A stretch of 64,000 nucleotides of DNA from Varroa destructor (lineage: Eukaryota; Arthropoda; Arachnida; Mesostigmata; Varroidae). Shown here piece after piece: positions 28,070-40,400 of this stretch. The notes under the pieces were generated by a model that saw only the letters and a program-made list of their open reading frames with translations, ran no database searches and was not told the origin of the DNA. Within the stretch, counting starts at the first letter, position 1. Each line of letters starts with the position of its first letter. The position numbers and the translations under genes were made by a program. The stretch spans positions 2,681,751-2,745,750 of the forward strand of contig NW_019211459.1 in assembly GCF_002443255.2 (NCBI RefSeq), in the 5' to 3' direction.

Positions 28070-29347
28070 ACCTCGCTCGTAATCATCATTCTCTCAGTAG
28101 ACATATAGCTTTATTCCCGCATGCTCCTCTACCAGTCCGTAACTAATATCTATACTCGCTAGAGCCCATCACCACTGCTCACGATAAATCACTCATTACC
28201 ACTCCGTGTTTATCAGCCTCACTTTGCTATCCCTATGAGTTTAGCAGTAAGCATAATAATTATAAAAATTACTATAATAACCCTAATTAATAACCATCAG
28301 CATTGACTCATTCATAGTAGTTGTGGTAGTAGCAGTAATAGCAGTAGCTGTTGGCTTTTGTTGTTCACGACGCTCAGCTTCGTTGAGGCTTCGTAATGAA
28401 GCCCACGTCGCTTTAGCATATCGTATATATTTGTCATTGGCCGTGTCGCACGCACTCACTTCTCTTGCTCTCACTCATCGTATGTGTGTATCGTCAAATA
28501 TTATTGTTTTGTACAGAAGAGCCGACATGAAATCATGATATTGGCCTGGGTTCATTTTACATTGATCATCTACCCACTATCTGGTACAGTCAATGGTTAG
28601 CTCACCTACGAGTGCGTCGTCCGACCGGAACGACGAACCTGACATGACCTGAAGTAAAAGTGACTCCCACTTTTATCCATTTCCTTATCTTCCATCCCTA
28701 AATCGTTCTTCTGCACAATTCCAACTTGGTGATATAATAAGATAAGCTAGCAATATTTACTTGTTTTTCATTTCGTTTTAACTTATTCCTGGAAATAATA
28801 TCATAATTACGGTTCGACTCTCAGCTAGCAACCGCAGTTCTCACCGCTGCATCTGTTTAGCAAAGTGGAGCGCACACAATCGCTGCATTATCCTACTTTC
28901 ATTTACTTGTTTCTTCCATTCTGTTTTTCCCTTCTTTAGTTTCTTTTTCCTATTCCTTATGTTCTTTTCCTTTTTCATTAAGGCGGCAAAGATATATTAT
29001 AACATCATTACATGACAATGGGTACTAATTGACCACTGACTGTAGTCAAACACCGTGCCAATGCATGGGTAATAACTGCGTCATAGGTCATCATTATACT
29101 CCTGTTAATGTATTTCTCTTTTTGGTGTAAATGTGTCTTAAGGTATATATAATCAGTATAGATGTTTATATCTGTATGTGTCTATCTGTATATAATGTTC
29201 CACGTTTAATAGGCTGCAGGCCACACGGCCCATACTGAACCGTGTTGGGCCGTAGACGTTGCAGTTTGGCAGGTAATCAATCCCATTGCATTCATCCCCT
29301 ATGGAACGTGCAATTAATGTAACCACTTATGAACGTGGTTCGTTAAA

Positions 29348-29353
29348 TTTATT
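29348..29353 (-). terminator. Candidate pasilla polyadenylation signal
   Basis: AATAAA on the minus strand about 270 bp after the pasilla stop codon. Use of the site is inferred. Confidence 0.35.
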
Positions 29354-29624
29354 GTTACTACGGCTGCCGTACTCGTCCTTATTCTGCAAATGTTGTTGGT
29401 AATATTATACATAATCTTTTTGTCGTCGTCGCCGCCTGTCTCTAACATTCTTGTTGTTGTTGTCGACAGATGTAACGATAGTTTGTGTCACGCTCATGAT
29501 TTACTTTCACTGCAGTAGATGCTGCTGTTGCTGGGGGTATGTATTTTGTAGCTTTGCTGTTTGTTAATAGTTTTGTTGCTGTTGTTTTAGGTCATGTGGC
29601 ATCGTAAATGATAATAATGATACC

Positions 29625-32448
29625 CTAACGAAGAACCGCGCCCATTACGTTTTGTTGCGAGCGCTTCGATTCCTCCTCGGCGACGTGCTGTTGAATGAGG
29701 TACTGTGCGGTAGCTACAGCGTTCGGGCTACCGGTGATCGTCACGATACGATTGCGAGTGCCCGGAGCAAAGATTCCTTTCTTCGAGATCTGGATCGAGG
29801 CACCTGAAAACCGTTGAATTTCTACGAGCGATTTTCCTCCCGGGCCGAGGATGGCGCCGACAATGTTCTCACCGACTTCGATGTCTTTCTGAATAGCTTC
29901 GACAGGTCCTCCCTTACCGCTAGTTTCACCCGCTGGCGTCGGCGATTTTCGTAGACTGCCGCCGCCACTCAATGGCGTCGATGCAGCTGCGCCCCCCGCA
30001 GTTCCTAAACCAAACGAATTGTTATTGACAATCTGCTGTGGCGTCTGTTGGGCGCTGGCAGGGGCATGGGTCGTCCCCTGTGGGGTGTGCTGCTGAGACG
30101 CGTGCGACGACGCCGATCCCGGTGGAGGTGGTGGAGGTGGTGTCGTTAGTGGCGGCGGAGTGACCGCACGTCGAAACGGATCGTACGGACCCGCTCCCAT
30201 GCCATCAATTGGCGGACGGTTGGTGGGTGAAGCAAATCCCGACAGGCTGCCGATCGGGCCGAATAAGGAAGGCGTATCTGCCGACGAGTACAACGAATGT
30301 TGGACTGCTGTAACATTCAGAGCCTGACCATTGAGAAGCTGACCCGTCACGTTCGGACCGAGCAAGCCATAGTTGGCTAACACGCCGAATGCAGCGAGAA
30401 TCTCTGAAGTCGCCTGTTCTGCAAAGCCATTCTGGCGGAGAATCAGCTTGAGGCTATCTAGACTCTGATTGGCCAACGGGTGGCCGCTCTGGCCGCTGCC
30501 AGGGTAGCCACTGACATGTGCATGGGCATGCGAAGCGTAGTGCTGCTGTATCTGTGCGGTGGGGCTCAGCGAGCTACCGGACCCGTTCGAATTATATCCA
30601 CCCCCACCCCCACCACCACAGCCAGCGGATCCAGCTAGACCGGCCTGGCCTGCTTGTTGACCGGGCGGACTGTGCTGGAGGATTCCAACCCCTGTGACGC
30701 CAGGTATGCCTTGAAGGCCACCACCAGTTGATATACTGGCGGGATTGGCATATGGCGAACCTGTTGGATTGAAGTTCGCCACAGGACCCTGCACTTCGGC
30801 GTATGACACGTTGAGGCACGATCCGCTCTGCGGGTCTTCGACGATCTTGGCAAGCACGAGCTCGACGGCCTTGCGCGTCGGCTCCAGTTCCCCTATAACT
30901 GTGATTGAGCGCTCGGCCAGGGCGTGGTCGCGACTCTTTTGCGAGAGCTGCACATAGGCGCCACTCTCTTCCTTGATCTGCTTAATATAACTACCTCCCT
31001 TGCCGATAATCATGCCGGCCGTCGAGTTGGGCACCAGAATCTTCACCTGCTTCTCGCGCTCCGCCGTCTGCTTATGATCGAAGTCGATAGCGATCCGTGC
31101 ATTTGGGTCCGGTTTTTCCTGTAGTTCGGAAATGGCGGCCGAAACGTCCACCAAACGACAAAGAGACAACATACAATGATCAAATAACAAAATTGAAGCA
31201 TGTCAAAGTGTACAACGAAGGTTACTGGGATCTCCATAAAAAGTTAGGGACTATTTGAATTATTGACATTTGATATTCAGTATTTGTAACAGACTTCAAT
31301 TATATGGTAATAGTACAGCGGGAAGCTAAATCAAAGTAACTTGACCGAGTACATTGTCGATAATATTAGTTAACCATGGGTAATCATAACACATAATTAG
31401 TGAATTGTGGCTTTCCACCAAAAATAAAGAATGAAAGAAACGCTAGCGAACATTTTGTTTCTAATCAATATCATCAACAGTGATGTGAATGGTCATAAAT
31501 AATATCGATAATGCTAAGACGTAATGCATGTAATCATATATCAACAGCACTCAACCGTTCTCTGTTCATCATTGCGTTAGCGGCCTGCTACTGTGACTGC
31601 TCAGAAAAACTATCTAGCAGGCGGGAAGGCGTGTGGGGGAAGATAGCTGCCACGATCACGCAGAAGCCGACAACAATAACAAAAAAACGTCTATGTCCAC
31701 AAATACATCTAACTCTGGCTTGACAAGGTTACCTTGATCTTATCCATGACAAAGTTATGTATGCGCATAATCCCCTCGACAGAGCCCGTGATTAAACAGA
31801 CACGTTCGCTTGTGCCCGGGTAGAAATCGTTTGACTTGGACATTTTGACCCGTGCGCCACACTCCTTCTGCAATGCCGCGATCGTCTCTCCGCCTTTTCC
31901 AATGATTGCGCCGGCGGCCACCGACGGTACGAGAATCTTGAAGTGGTATGTGCCGGCTCCCGTCCCGCTGCCCCCAGTATTGCCTCCGCCGGGCTGACTA
32001 CTTGCCCCGGAACTGGGATTTGCCGAGCCGAGCGCACCGCTGCCGGGGAGGGCGACTGCCGGGGTGCCGACCACGCACCCGGAGCCCACTGTTGTTAGTG
32101 GGGGGGCAATGCCCACACCCACGACCGCCGCTGCTGTCACCGATGCTGTTGTTGTTGTCTGCGAGCTGGGCGCTGAGTCCTCGCCGAGTGATGACTGGCG
32201 GGTGGGTGATGATGAAGTGTCCATCATGCGCATCCTTTTGGCGAGCCGGCGCTCCCGCTCGTGCTCGGGCGCGTCCTCGCCTCCTGCACCGGACTGCAGC
32301 AGTTCGGCGCTGCCTACGCAGCTGGCGTTCGCACCGGCCTGGCACAGCCCTGCAGATTCAGCGGCGCTTGACGACTCCAGTGCCTTCGGCAACCTATGCA
32401 GAGCAGTACCTCCGCGCGGATACGGAGCTAGCGGCGAGGACGTGATCA
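29625..32448 (-). CDS. ps: Pasilla/Nova-type RNA-binding protein with three KH domains
   Basis: Nuclear regulator of alternative splicing that binds YCAY-type RNA clusters (known for Nova and pasilla). Two exons: 31,733-32,448 and 29,625-31,118, joined in phase across a 614-bp intron (ATCAAG|GTAACC ... CTACAG|GAAAAA). KH1 lies at about residues 168-239 (GAIIGKGGETIAALQKECGA, DFYPGTSERVCLI) and KH2 at about 263-334 (VPNSTAGMIIGKGG). The spacer is Q/S/G/P-rich and holds NVSYAEVQGPVANFNPTGSP and a poly-Pro stretch. KH3 (about 650-720) has GPGG for its GxxG loop and ISKKGIFAPGTRNRIVTITG. The first exon probably starts at an acceptor (CATTCTCAG, 32,449-32,450 side), because the open frame there begins without ATG. 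The first internal ATG in frame is the MRMMDTSSSP segment. The true start is therefore either that ATG or in an upstream exon. About 736 residues are seen. Confidence 0.95.
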
Positions 32449-32533
32449 CTGAGAATGAACAACGGTTCTAGTAGTAGAAAAAGGGAAAGTTTCTGTGGCC
32501 AAATCAGTGGCAGTGTAGCCGATGACTATTAGA

Positions 32534-32561
32534 TCAACAACAACAACAACAACAACAACAG
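32534..32561. repeat. (CAA)n microsatellite
   Basis: About nine CAA units just upstream (in the minus sense) of the pasilla KH1 exon. Confidence 0.95.
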
Positions 32562-33705
32562 AAAACAGGAGCAGCAGGGGCGCTGCTTCAACACTTCTGG
32601 TGATATCTTCAGTCAGTTTTATTCAGGTGATGCTCGCCGGTAGCCTCGCGACTCTTACTGCTCGTCAGCTGTTTTTGAGGGAGCGTCGACGAGCGCAAGC
32701 AATGAGACTGCCGTGAACCTTTTACTGCCGCTGCCGCTGCTGCACGAAGGTGCACGCCCCGTCGGACAATGCCACCATGGATCTGACCTGATGCCACGCG
32801 GAGCGGCCGGACAGAACAACGAGTAGGGCCACTGCGGGTCGCTAATACTACTACTGATCTACGCGGGCGACACCTAACGCTCTGAAGCACTTGCTGCTAA
32901 GAAACTATGAAAACACCACCGAGTCAACCGATCGGCCAGCCACGCGTCTCTCACACGATTCTAAGATGCTGTTCCTGTTTTTTTTTCCTTCACTGGCCTC
33001 TCACCAAAGCTACTAGCGCAGCCGCCCCTACCAGCAGTAACAGCAGCAGCAGCGGTGCTGTAGCCGGCGGCAGTAGCCGCAAATAGCAAACACTCGACTA
33101 CGGTAAACAATTCCAAAGCATAGTAATGGCCGAAACAGAACAAAGGTCACTTTTTTTCGAAAGCACAAACGAATCAGTATTGCTGCTGTCGCAGTTATTG
33201 TTGTCTTTGTTGTTACTGCTGCGGCTGGTGCTACTTATGCTGTGCTATTTCTGCTGTTGTTTCGTTTGTTGTTGTTCGAAACGATGCTGATTCGCTCGCG
33301 TGTACAAAAGTACGACCACGACGAATGGCGGCTGGGCTAAAACGATGACAGAAAGGTATAGGTATAGAGATGGGGTCAGCTGAGTGCCAATGAACGAACA
33401 CGAACCGATAATATCCTAGTCGCTATTGTTGGCCAACAGACGGTGTGGCGGAACGTAGTCGTCACGTGGCGATGAACCTCAGCTGGTATTAGCAGTTATA
33501 CAGCACGTAGGCCAGCGACGTGTCCGATGTACTAACGCGTGTGTGATACAGTTCCGTTCAAATGTAGGCAGGCACTAGCTAAAACGGATCTCTCAACTCA
33601 TTGCCATCACACTATTGCAATGCTGCACTAATAATAGTAGCGATAACAAAGAAGCTTTCTCAGGACAGGGACAAAGGCTATGATAATCAAATATTAGTTG
33701 TTGTC

Positions 33706-33707
33706 GC

Positions 33708-33752
<45 letters not shown>
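33706..33752. repeat. (CAG)n microsatellite
   Basis: About fifteen CAG units with one TAG interruption. Confidence 0.95.
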
Positions 33753-33754
<2 letters not shown>

Positions 33755-34282
33755 CCACACACTAGTCCAGCTACACACCGCTTGCACACGTTGCACGCCG
33801 TACGATAACGACGACGTGGAGCACAACAGGATTCAATACGACACTACCAATAGGTATGAGGGGGACAGAGAACACTGGGGGTAGTCGAAGTATGCAGGGT
33901 AACACATGAGCATAGACGAACACGCCCACTGACCAATAACTCGTCAATTGTCAATCGGTCGGCCAGCCGATGACCCGTAGCTCGTGCGTGGTCCGTCGAG
34001 GTCGCACTTTCTCTCTATAGTCCTGAGCCCTGGAGAATGTTTCCGTTCAATGTTGATATCTATCGGTTTTTTTTTCACAGTCTTTGTTGTCGTTTAAGCC
34101 TGTAAATATTGTTTGTAGTCGTTATCTTGCTGCTGTTTTCCTTCTATCGCGACTGGCAGCACCGCGGACGCCACGCAGTTCAACGTCGACGTTCTTCAGC
34201 TGGCAATGTTACTCGACAGTTCGTTGCCGGCCGGCTTCGATGCGATGCTGGTGCTGCTGCTGCGGTAAGGAGTCGCACTTAC

Positions 34283-34307
34283 CGCCGCGCTCGCAGCGGA
34301 GGCACAT
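34283..34307 (-). CDS. Possible first coding micro-exon of pasilla
   Basis: On the minus strand, an ATG at 34,307 begins MCLRCERG and runs 25 bases into a strong donor (GGCG|GTAAGTG). One leftover base plus the two bases after the acceptor at 32,448 restores a Val codon and continues in frame with ITSSPLAPYPRGG. That gives a full-length protein of 744 aa. Phase and splice signals agree, but the exon is tiny and lies in low-complexity DNA, so chance is possible. Pasilla genes are known for alternative 5' exons. Confidence 0.35.
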
Positions 34308-34618
34308 ATGGGATCGTGATGATGGTGGTAGTGATGATAACTGGTAATGGGCAACAAGGCGGGGCTCTGCGAGAGTACACACAATGCCTTCGCACCTGCA
34401 CGCCACAGCACACAGCTGCACGACAACTATTGACCAGCAAGTTGATTCTGGTAATCACCACATACAACTTTTGCTTGTTCACGAGGGCGACGACAACTAC
34501 TACTACTACAACAACAACGACGACTGCTGCTGCTGCTGCTACTGCAGCAGAGCAGAGCGGTCAGGGAACACACCCCAGTGGGCGGCACTGCACGAGGAAC
34601 AGCACGGCTACAGCCCAA

Positions 34619-34644
34619 CAACAGCAGCAGCAGCAGCAGCAGCA
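34619..34644. repeat. (CAG)n microsatellite
   Basis: About eight CAG units followed by a C-run and a short CA-run. Confidence 0.95.
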
Positions 34645-34903
34645 CCCCCCACACACACAGCCACTATCCGCTGCTACCGCAGGCCACAAGAAGGCCCGCA
34701 GCCCCTCGTCGCCTGACCCGCGCTGGCGACAAGACAAGAGATGACGAAGACAGCTACTGCTGCTGGTCGTTGCTGTCGCTTTTAGCGAACAGCAACGAGA
34801 TAACTCTAGCCGGCGCGCCACGCTCGCTCGCTCGCTCGCTTGCAGCACCTGGCAGAAATAACACTAGTAGAAGACCCAGCAAAATAAATCAAACACGCTG
34901 ATC

Positions 34904-34904
<1 letters not shown>

Positions 34905-34943
<39 letters not shown>

Positions 34944-34953
34944 CAACAACAAC
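34905..34953. repeat. (CAG)n(CAA)n compound microsatellite
   Basis: About ten CAG units continuing directly into about six CAA units. Confidence 0.95.
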
Positions 34954-36118
34954 ACGTTTTCTCGCGCTGTGCTTACTCAATAAATACTGTTGATGTTTAT
35001 TAATGTTGTTCGCTCCGCAGCGGTGTTCTTGTCGCCGGCGCTAGCACTAGCGGCGCCACAACTCGATATATTGTTATAGTGTATATGTACACACATATGT
35101 GCATATATGCTATTACATGATTATTACCATTGCCACCAAGAGCACTAGCAAGACTTTTATACAAACGATGACAACAGCAGCAGCAGCACTTGAGCGGCCA
35201 GCTGCTGCCGCCGCTGCTGCTGCTGCTTACAACAACGACCACCACCACGGCCAAAAACACTTGCGCTGCTCGTGTGTCTGTGTGCGTTTGCCGTCGGTGG
35301 CTTATCAGTTGGTGAATGTTTTTTGCTACTGCTGCTGCTGTCGTTCTTGCGTTACACCGTGCTGTCGGTTTCCTGTTCGGTGCAGTCTTCCGTCGTCGAC
35401 GTTGTTGTTGTTTTTTTGTCCAACTCGATGAATATACCGTTTGGCTACAGTTCGGTGTTAAGGCGACAGACGGTGCGTTTGGTAACTCCCGCCCTACACA
35501 ACCAGGCACTGACGTCTGCACACAAGTACGGCTGCTTGTCTTCCTGCCGACTGCTACTGCACCCTGGCCCCCCGGTGTCAACTCCTCACGGATGCTTACC
35601 GATGTTTGTTATCAGTAATTGTAGATATTATGATTATCATTGATTACGAATTGGCGTTTGATGATCCTTTGATTTTGATGATCTGCTCGGCACGGACTGC
35701 ATCGACTGAATGCTGATGGACCAGCAGCACCGACTCAGTTTGGGCTCGCTGTTTCCAGTTCTGTTGTTGTCGTCGTCGTCGTCGCCACCGACTTGCGTGG
35801 CGCTTTCTGGTCTGCTTTATCGGGTCGCTAGTTATTCGCTGGCTTGATTGAGCTATTCATGACATTTACCTGGCTCCCGTTGTTTCCTGCTGTAAATGTT
35901 TTCCTCACTCGATGGATGATGGGCCAGGCCGCGCTATAGGCCAGAACCGCTGCGGAGGCCGCGCCCGCTCATGTCTGGCTGGAGGGCACGGCTCGTCACC
36001 TCAGTTCGGCCACTACTGCAGCTACAGCTGCTTCGAGCAGCCTACAGCTGCCGTCGCTACCTCCTACCTACTGCCGTTAAGTTTCTGGCTTTCAACTGTC
36101 GTACGCGACCGCGGCGTT

Positions 36119-36136
36119 GGGGGGGGGGGGGGGGGG
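36119..36136. repeat. Uninterrupted run of 18 G
   Basis: A homopolymer of 18 G, exceptional in this AT-rich window and prone to sequencing-length error. Confidence 0.9.
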
Positions 36137-36840
36137 TAGAAGGATGCAATAATTTTCCTTTTATTTTTTTTTCGTTATTTCTACATGAGCTTCACATCGA
36201 AGAACAAGCTGTTCGTCTTGTGTTGCATCACTAAACTTCAGCTAGCCGTAGTAACGTGTGGAAAAACAATAACAACCGCTGGTTAGTCCGGTCGAATACA
36301 CACAAGCAGAGTGAAAAATATCACCATAATGCACAAAACTCACGAGACGGTCACGTTGGTTGGACCGGGCCCAGGCTGATAGCACACCGCTGCTGTTGTT
36401 GCTGCTCCGGAGATCGGCACAATCTTGCAGGGAGTGAATTAGTGGCTGGCAGACTGGCTGGTTAGCCTGCTGCTGCTGTCTTCCTGCGGTTTTTGGGAGA
36501 CGGGGCTATCGTGGAGTGTGGGGGCGGCAGGGAGCCGGGGATCGCAGGAGACGGGGGTGGGGTTACCAAGGCGCCTCTCTGTCTGTTAGAACGAATGTCT
36601 GCTCTATCAAAAAGACGTGAGATGTGGACGTATTCTTAATGGCCGGACACCATCATACTACCACCGCAGGACCCATGACCGTGTTTGCAGTGTTCGCAGC
36701 ATCTCAAGTCTCGAATGTGGTGGCAGCAAATAGATACAGCGGAGTTGTGCTGTTGCCCTCAGACCAGCAGCACTACTAGCAGCTTTCTTCAGTTGGGTGT
36801 CTGGCGGCGGGTGTGCTGATCCCACTGATGACACCTATGT

Positions 36841-36866
36841 ACACACACACATACACACACACACAC
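36841..36866. repeat. (AC)n microsatellite
   Basis: AC units with one AT interruption. Confidence 0.95.
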
Positions 36867-37460
36867 CCCACACCACTTAGTTGATCGCAACTCTGTCCAA
36901 CACGACCGAATCAACTTACACGGCCGTGGCTGGTCGCATAATACTGAGCGACTCTGCAGCCGCTAATGCTTGGTTACGGCTGCTGTAAGCACGGCTGCTA
37001 CCGCTGCTGAGTCTGCCGTCGGACGGTTTGTCGCCCTGGCGGCTCAATGTTGTATTTTCGACGACCATCGATAGTCCACGAGGAGAAGCAGCTGCCAGCA
37101 GAGATCAACGGCCAAGGGCGGACGGATGTCAGTTTTCGATCAACGCGAACGCGTTGCACAGTGCGTAAAAATCTGAAGACAGTCAAGAGTTTTGGCGTCG
37201 ACTATATAGCGGTAGCTGGGCACAAAATACGATATAGTCCGGCCAGTTTTCCGAACTAAAATTGATTCGTGACGTCGACGCTCACTCTGACCAATCAGTG
37301 GCATCGGCCTCCAGTGCATCCATCAGCGCCGCGAGGTAGGCTGGCCGATTTCGCGCATTTTTGCAAATATCTAGTAACTACTGGCGACAATTTCCGTTTC
37401 TAGCGGTAGGACGATAGAGACTAACTAGTTGAGACTGCAGGACGTAGCCCGGCCGTTTAG

Positions 37461-40400
37461 ATGTAGGCTTCGGGACACGCTTTCATCACCAAAGTATCAG
37501 AAGTCAGCATGACATTTGGATACGGGGCGCGGCCGGTGCACAACAAGTCGAACTTTTCCGAATGCGAGAAAGGGCTGGTACTAGCGGGGCAGACAGGAAA
37601 CTAGTAAGCCGCCGTCTTGACCAGGGCCATTTGGGGGTTGTTCGCTCCTCCTTCTTTCCCTCGGGTGTAGATGGAATGGGTGGTATTTCCGAATATGGCA
37701 GGTGGGAGGTGGCCCGCGCTGCCAACATTATTATTACGTCGAATCGCTCTTCCCGGAACACTGGCACCTGCCTGCCCCTATCTCCGCACACATTCTGTAA
37801 GATTATGTTCGGTTTATTGCGGTGCGACGAGGGCGCATTTTTTAATTTTGTTAAACTTTTACATATTGTATTAAACACGAAGACATTCCTGTATTTATTA
37901 AGCTGAGACTTTTCGACTCGGCAGATAACTAAGGTGTTCCGCGGCACTTAAACTCACACGTCTATGGGCATACACTAAAGCGCTTTTTTGTTCGAATTTC
38001 TGGCCTAGCCGAACTAAAGCCAAACTATTAATTAATTTTTTAGGTAGTTTGCACCTACAAATTAAAGGCAGTAGGCTAGATTATAATAATCATCAATTTC
38101 TTTTGTTAAGTAATATAGTTTTAAATTGTATCTCTTTTGTTAAGCATAGATAGCCAACGACTAACAATATATATATAAATATTTCCACCAAATTTGCGAA
38201 TATGTCTATTCGTGAAATACTGAATTCAGACGCTGAAAAGAATAGCGACTGCACAACAAAAGTTATTTAATTTGTTTGGAGCACACTTATCTAGCTATAC
38301 TAATAATGCTTTACCAATGCTTTGTTAATGATAGTCAGCATAATTGTTATTATAGTGTCGCAAAACACGTGTTCTATGCTACCTCAGTCCGTTATTGCTG
38401 CTACTATCACTGGCCATTATCATTAAATAATATTTAGTCTAATAATACATCATTTGAGCGTAACGTCAGAAGCACCACAAAATTATGCGTTGACCAGCAA
38501 CTAATACATCATACGATAATGTGAAGATCCCCAATCCACATTTGTAATTAATAAAAGATTACACGAAAGAAATGCATTTTCCTGAACAGGATCGTCCGTG
38601 GCCGAAGGTTGACCTAAATATACTTATGTGATATCGCGAATCGCATGACTACTATGTTTTGTAGTGCCCAACAAACCCTTTTGCATCCGTGTTCGTTACT
38701 GCTAAGTTTGGTGAGCATAACTTATTTTGAATCTCACGAATTTATGCGTAACGCCAGCCTCGAAACAAGTTGTCAGTTTTTCTCAAAAACATTGATAGCA
38801 AGGGAAAATCATTGAGGCAACAATTTACTACGGTAGGTAGTAATGCACAATTTAGCATTATAACGCTACGGTACTTGAAATGACCAAGTTTATCACCCAT
38901 TGATTAGTTAGTTCTTTAAAAAAATCTTACAAAAGTTCACGTAAGTTGTGGAATGTTAGAGCTAGAGTTGGCATACTTGACGGATGATCATAAGAATAAG
39001 CGGCATTTATCCTGTTTATTATCATTAAGAGATTATCGCAAAGACATGAACCATTTCAGACTAATTTATATCCAGATTACGATAAAACCTGAATCATATT
39101 TATTGATTTGAATTATACGAAGTAAAACGAGTACAAGTATGAGCACACTGGCACATGTAACCACTACAAAAACTTGTATTACACTTTAAAAAGTTAAATG
39201 TTGGAGCTAGCTAACTGATTTACTAATCTGATTTAATTGGGCTTCCCGGAATGACATTTGCGGTATTTAGTTACATAGTATTTACAAATGAAGCTTGCGT
39301 CTGGCGTATTAACCACGAGCCTAGTTACTATGTGACAGCTACTTCTGTTTGTACGTGTTCAACGATCAGATATTACTGGCGTTATAAGGAACGAAAGATA
39401 CACAACTGCCTCCTTTAACCTGTGTCAGACCATAATGATGCTGCTTCGCGTAAAACAAACGTTTCACTTCTCTTAAATAGAAACGGTGAAGTTCCGGCCA
39501 ACAAATACACTAAAAGAATTTTATTATTAGAACTATATAGAACATGCTCTTCGTAGATTAATCTTGCCATGAACAAGACTTGCCAACACTACCAACGATG
39601 ATTACACCTAGGGCTGATGGGTACACCGCTGCGTAGATTTTTTCCAATGATTTCAAAGAAATAGTTAAAGGAGTTATGTAATTTGCAAAGGATCTGCAGA
39701 TCATTTTTTCATAGATAAATACGTTGCTTCTCCAAATCTTTACCAAATCTCGATATTACGCATTTTTAAAAGCTGTCTTGAGGATTTTAAGAACTATTCA
39801 TATCTTAATACTGAAATGACGACCATACCTACGAGCAATATTATTATTTACGAACAACTATGTAATTACAAATATTCAACTACTTAATATTCACCATAAG
39901 ATACGAGTCCGAAAAATAGGGTTGCACAGTCGTGATGCTGAACACCAAACAACATAACTTTTCAACTTCATAATCGACATCAAAAATTATACCTAAACTT
40001 TGATATGCCGGTACACACTGCATTTGATCATCTGTACGATTAATAGCGTTATCCAGTATGGTATTAGTAAAGCATATTTGGATATAGGCAATACAATTTT
40101 GCTATCTCATGTTCATGATAACACTGGAGCGCTTTCCGGACCGCATGTACAAATTCTGCCTTGTTTATCTTCGTGTAAATTCTTAAATAATCAATGTGTG
40201 TTTTATATTTCATATGGGAAGCTTCAAATAGAAGCATGCATGTTGATGATTCTTAACGAATGCCCAATTGTGGCCCACCTCCATTACTTATTCCTTTTGG
40301 TGAACCGAGCTAGATTTGAGCCTGATAGTTAGTATAGGTGTGCAGATATGTGATTTACGATGTTTTCTACGACAATGCAAATAGGAGACTTCTGAACAAC

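Larger units (their letters stand above)
24404..29624. other. Gene-poor stretch downstream of pasilla
   Basis: AT-rich DNA with ATT, AAT and CT/CA repeats. The part next to 29,624 should be the pasilla 3' UTR; an AATAAA on the minus strand at 29,348-29,353 is a candidate polyadenylation signal. No other gene recognised. Confidence 0.55.
32450..37460 (-). promoter_or_regulatory. CAG/CAA-rich, relatively GC-rich region upstream of pasilla
   Basis: About 5 kb dominated by CAG, CAA, CTG and GTC triplets, with many overlapping open frames on both strands that encode only Q, A, S, C or L tracts. I interpret it as the promoter/5' UTR/first-intron region of pasilla. A TATA-like GACTATATAGC at 37,199 (plus sense) and many CpGs near 37.0-37.5 kb could mark a promoter. 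No protein-coding gene apart from the possible micro-exon could be supported. Confidence 0.4.

Noticed and set aside
34109..34901. Long overlapping frames in CAG/CTG-rich DNA
   Set aside because: They are open only because of triplet repeats; all six frames give homopolymeric Q, A, S, L or C tracts.
37504..37947. 147-codon minus-strand frame
   Set aside because: An overlapping plus frame of similar length exists, there is no recognisable domain, and it lies in promoter-like DNA.
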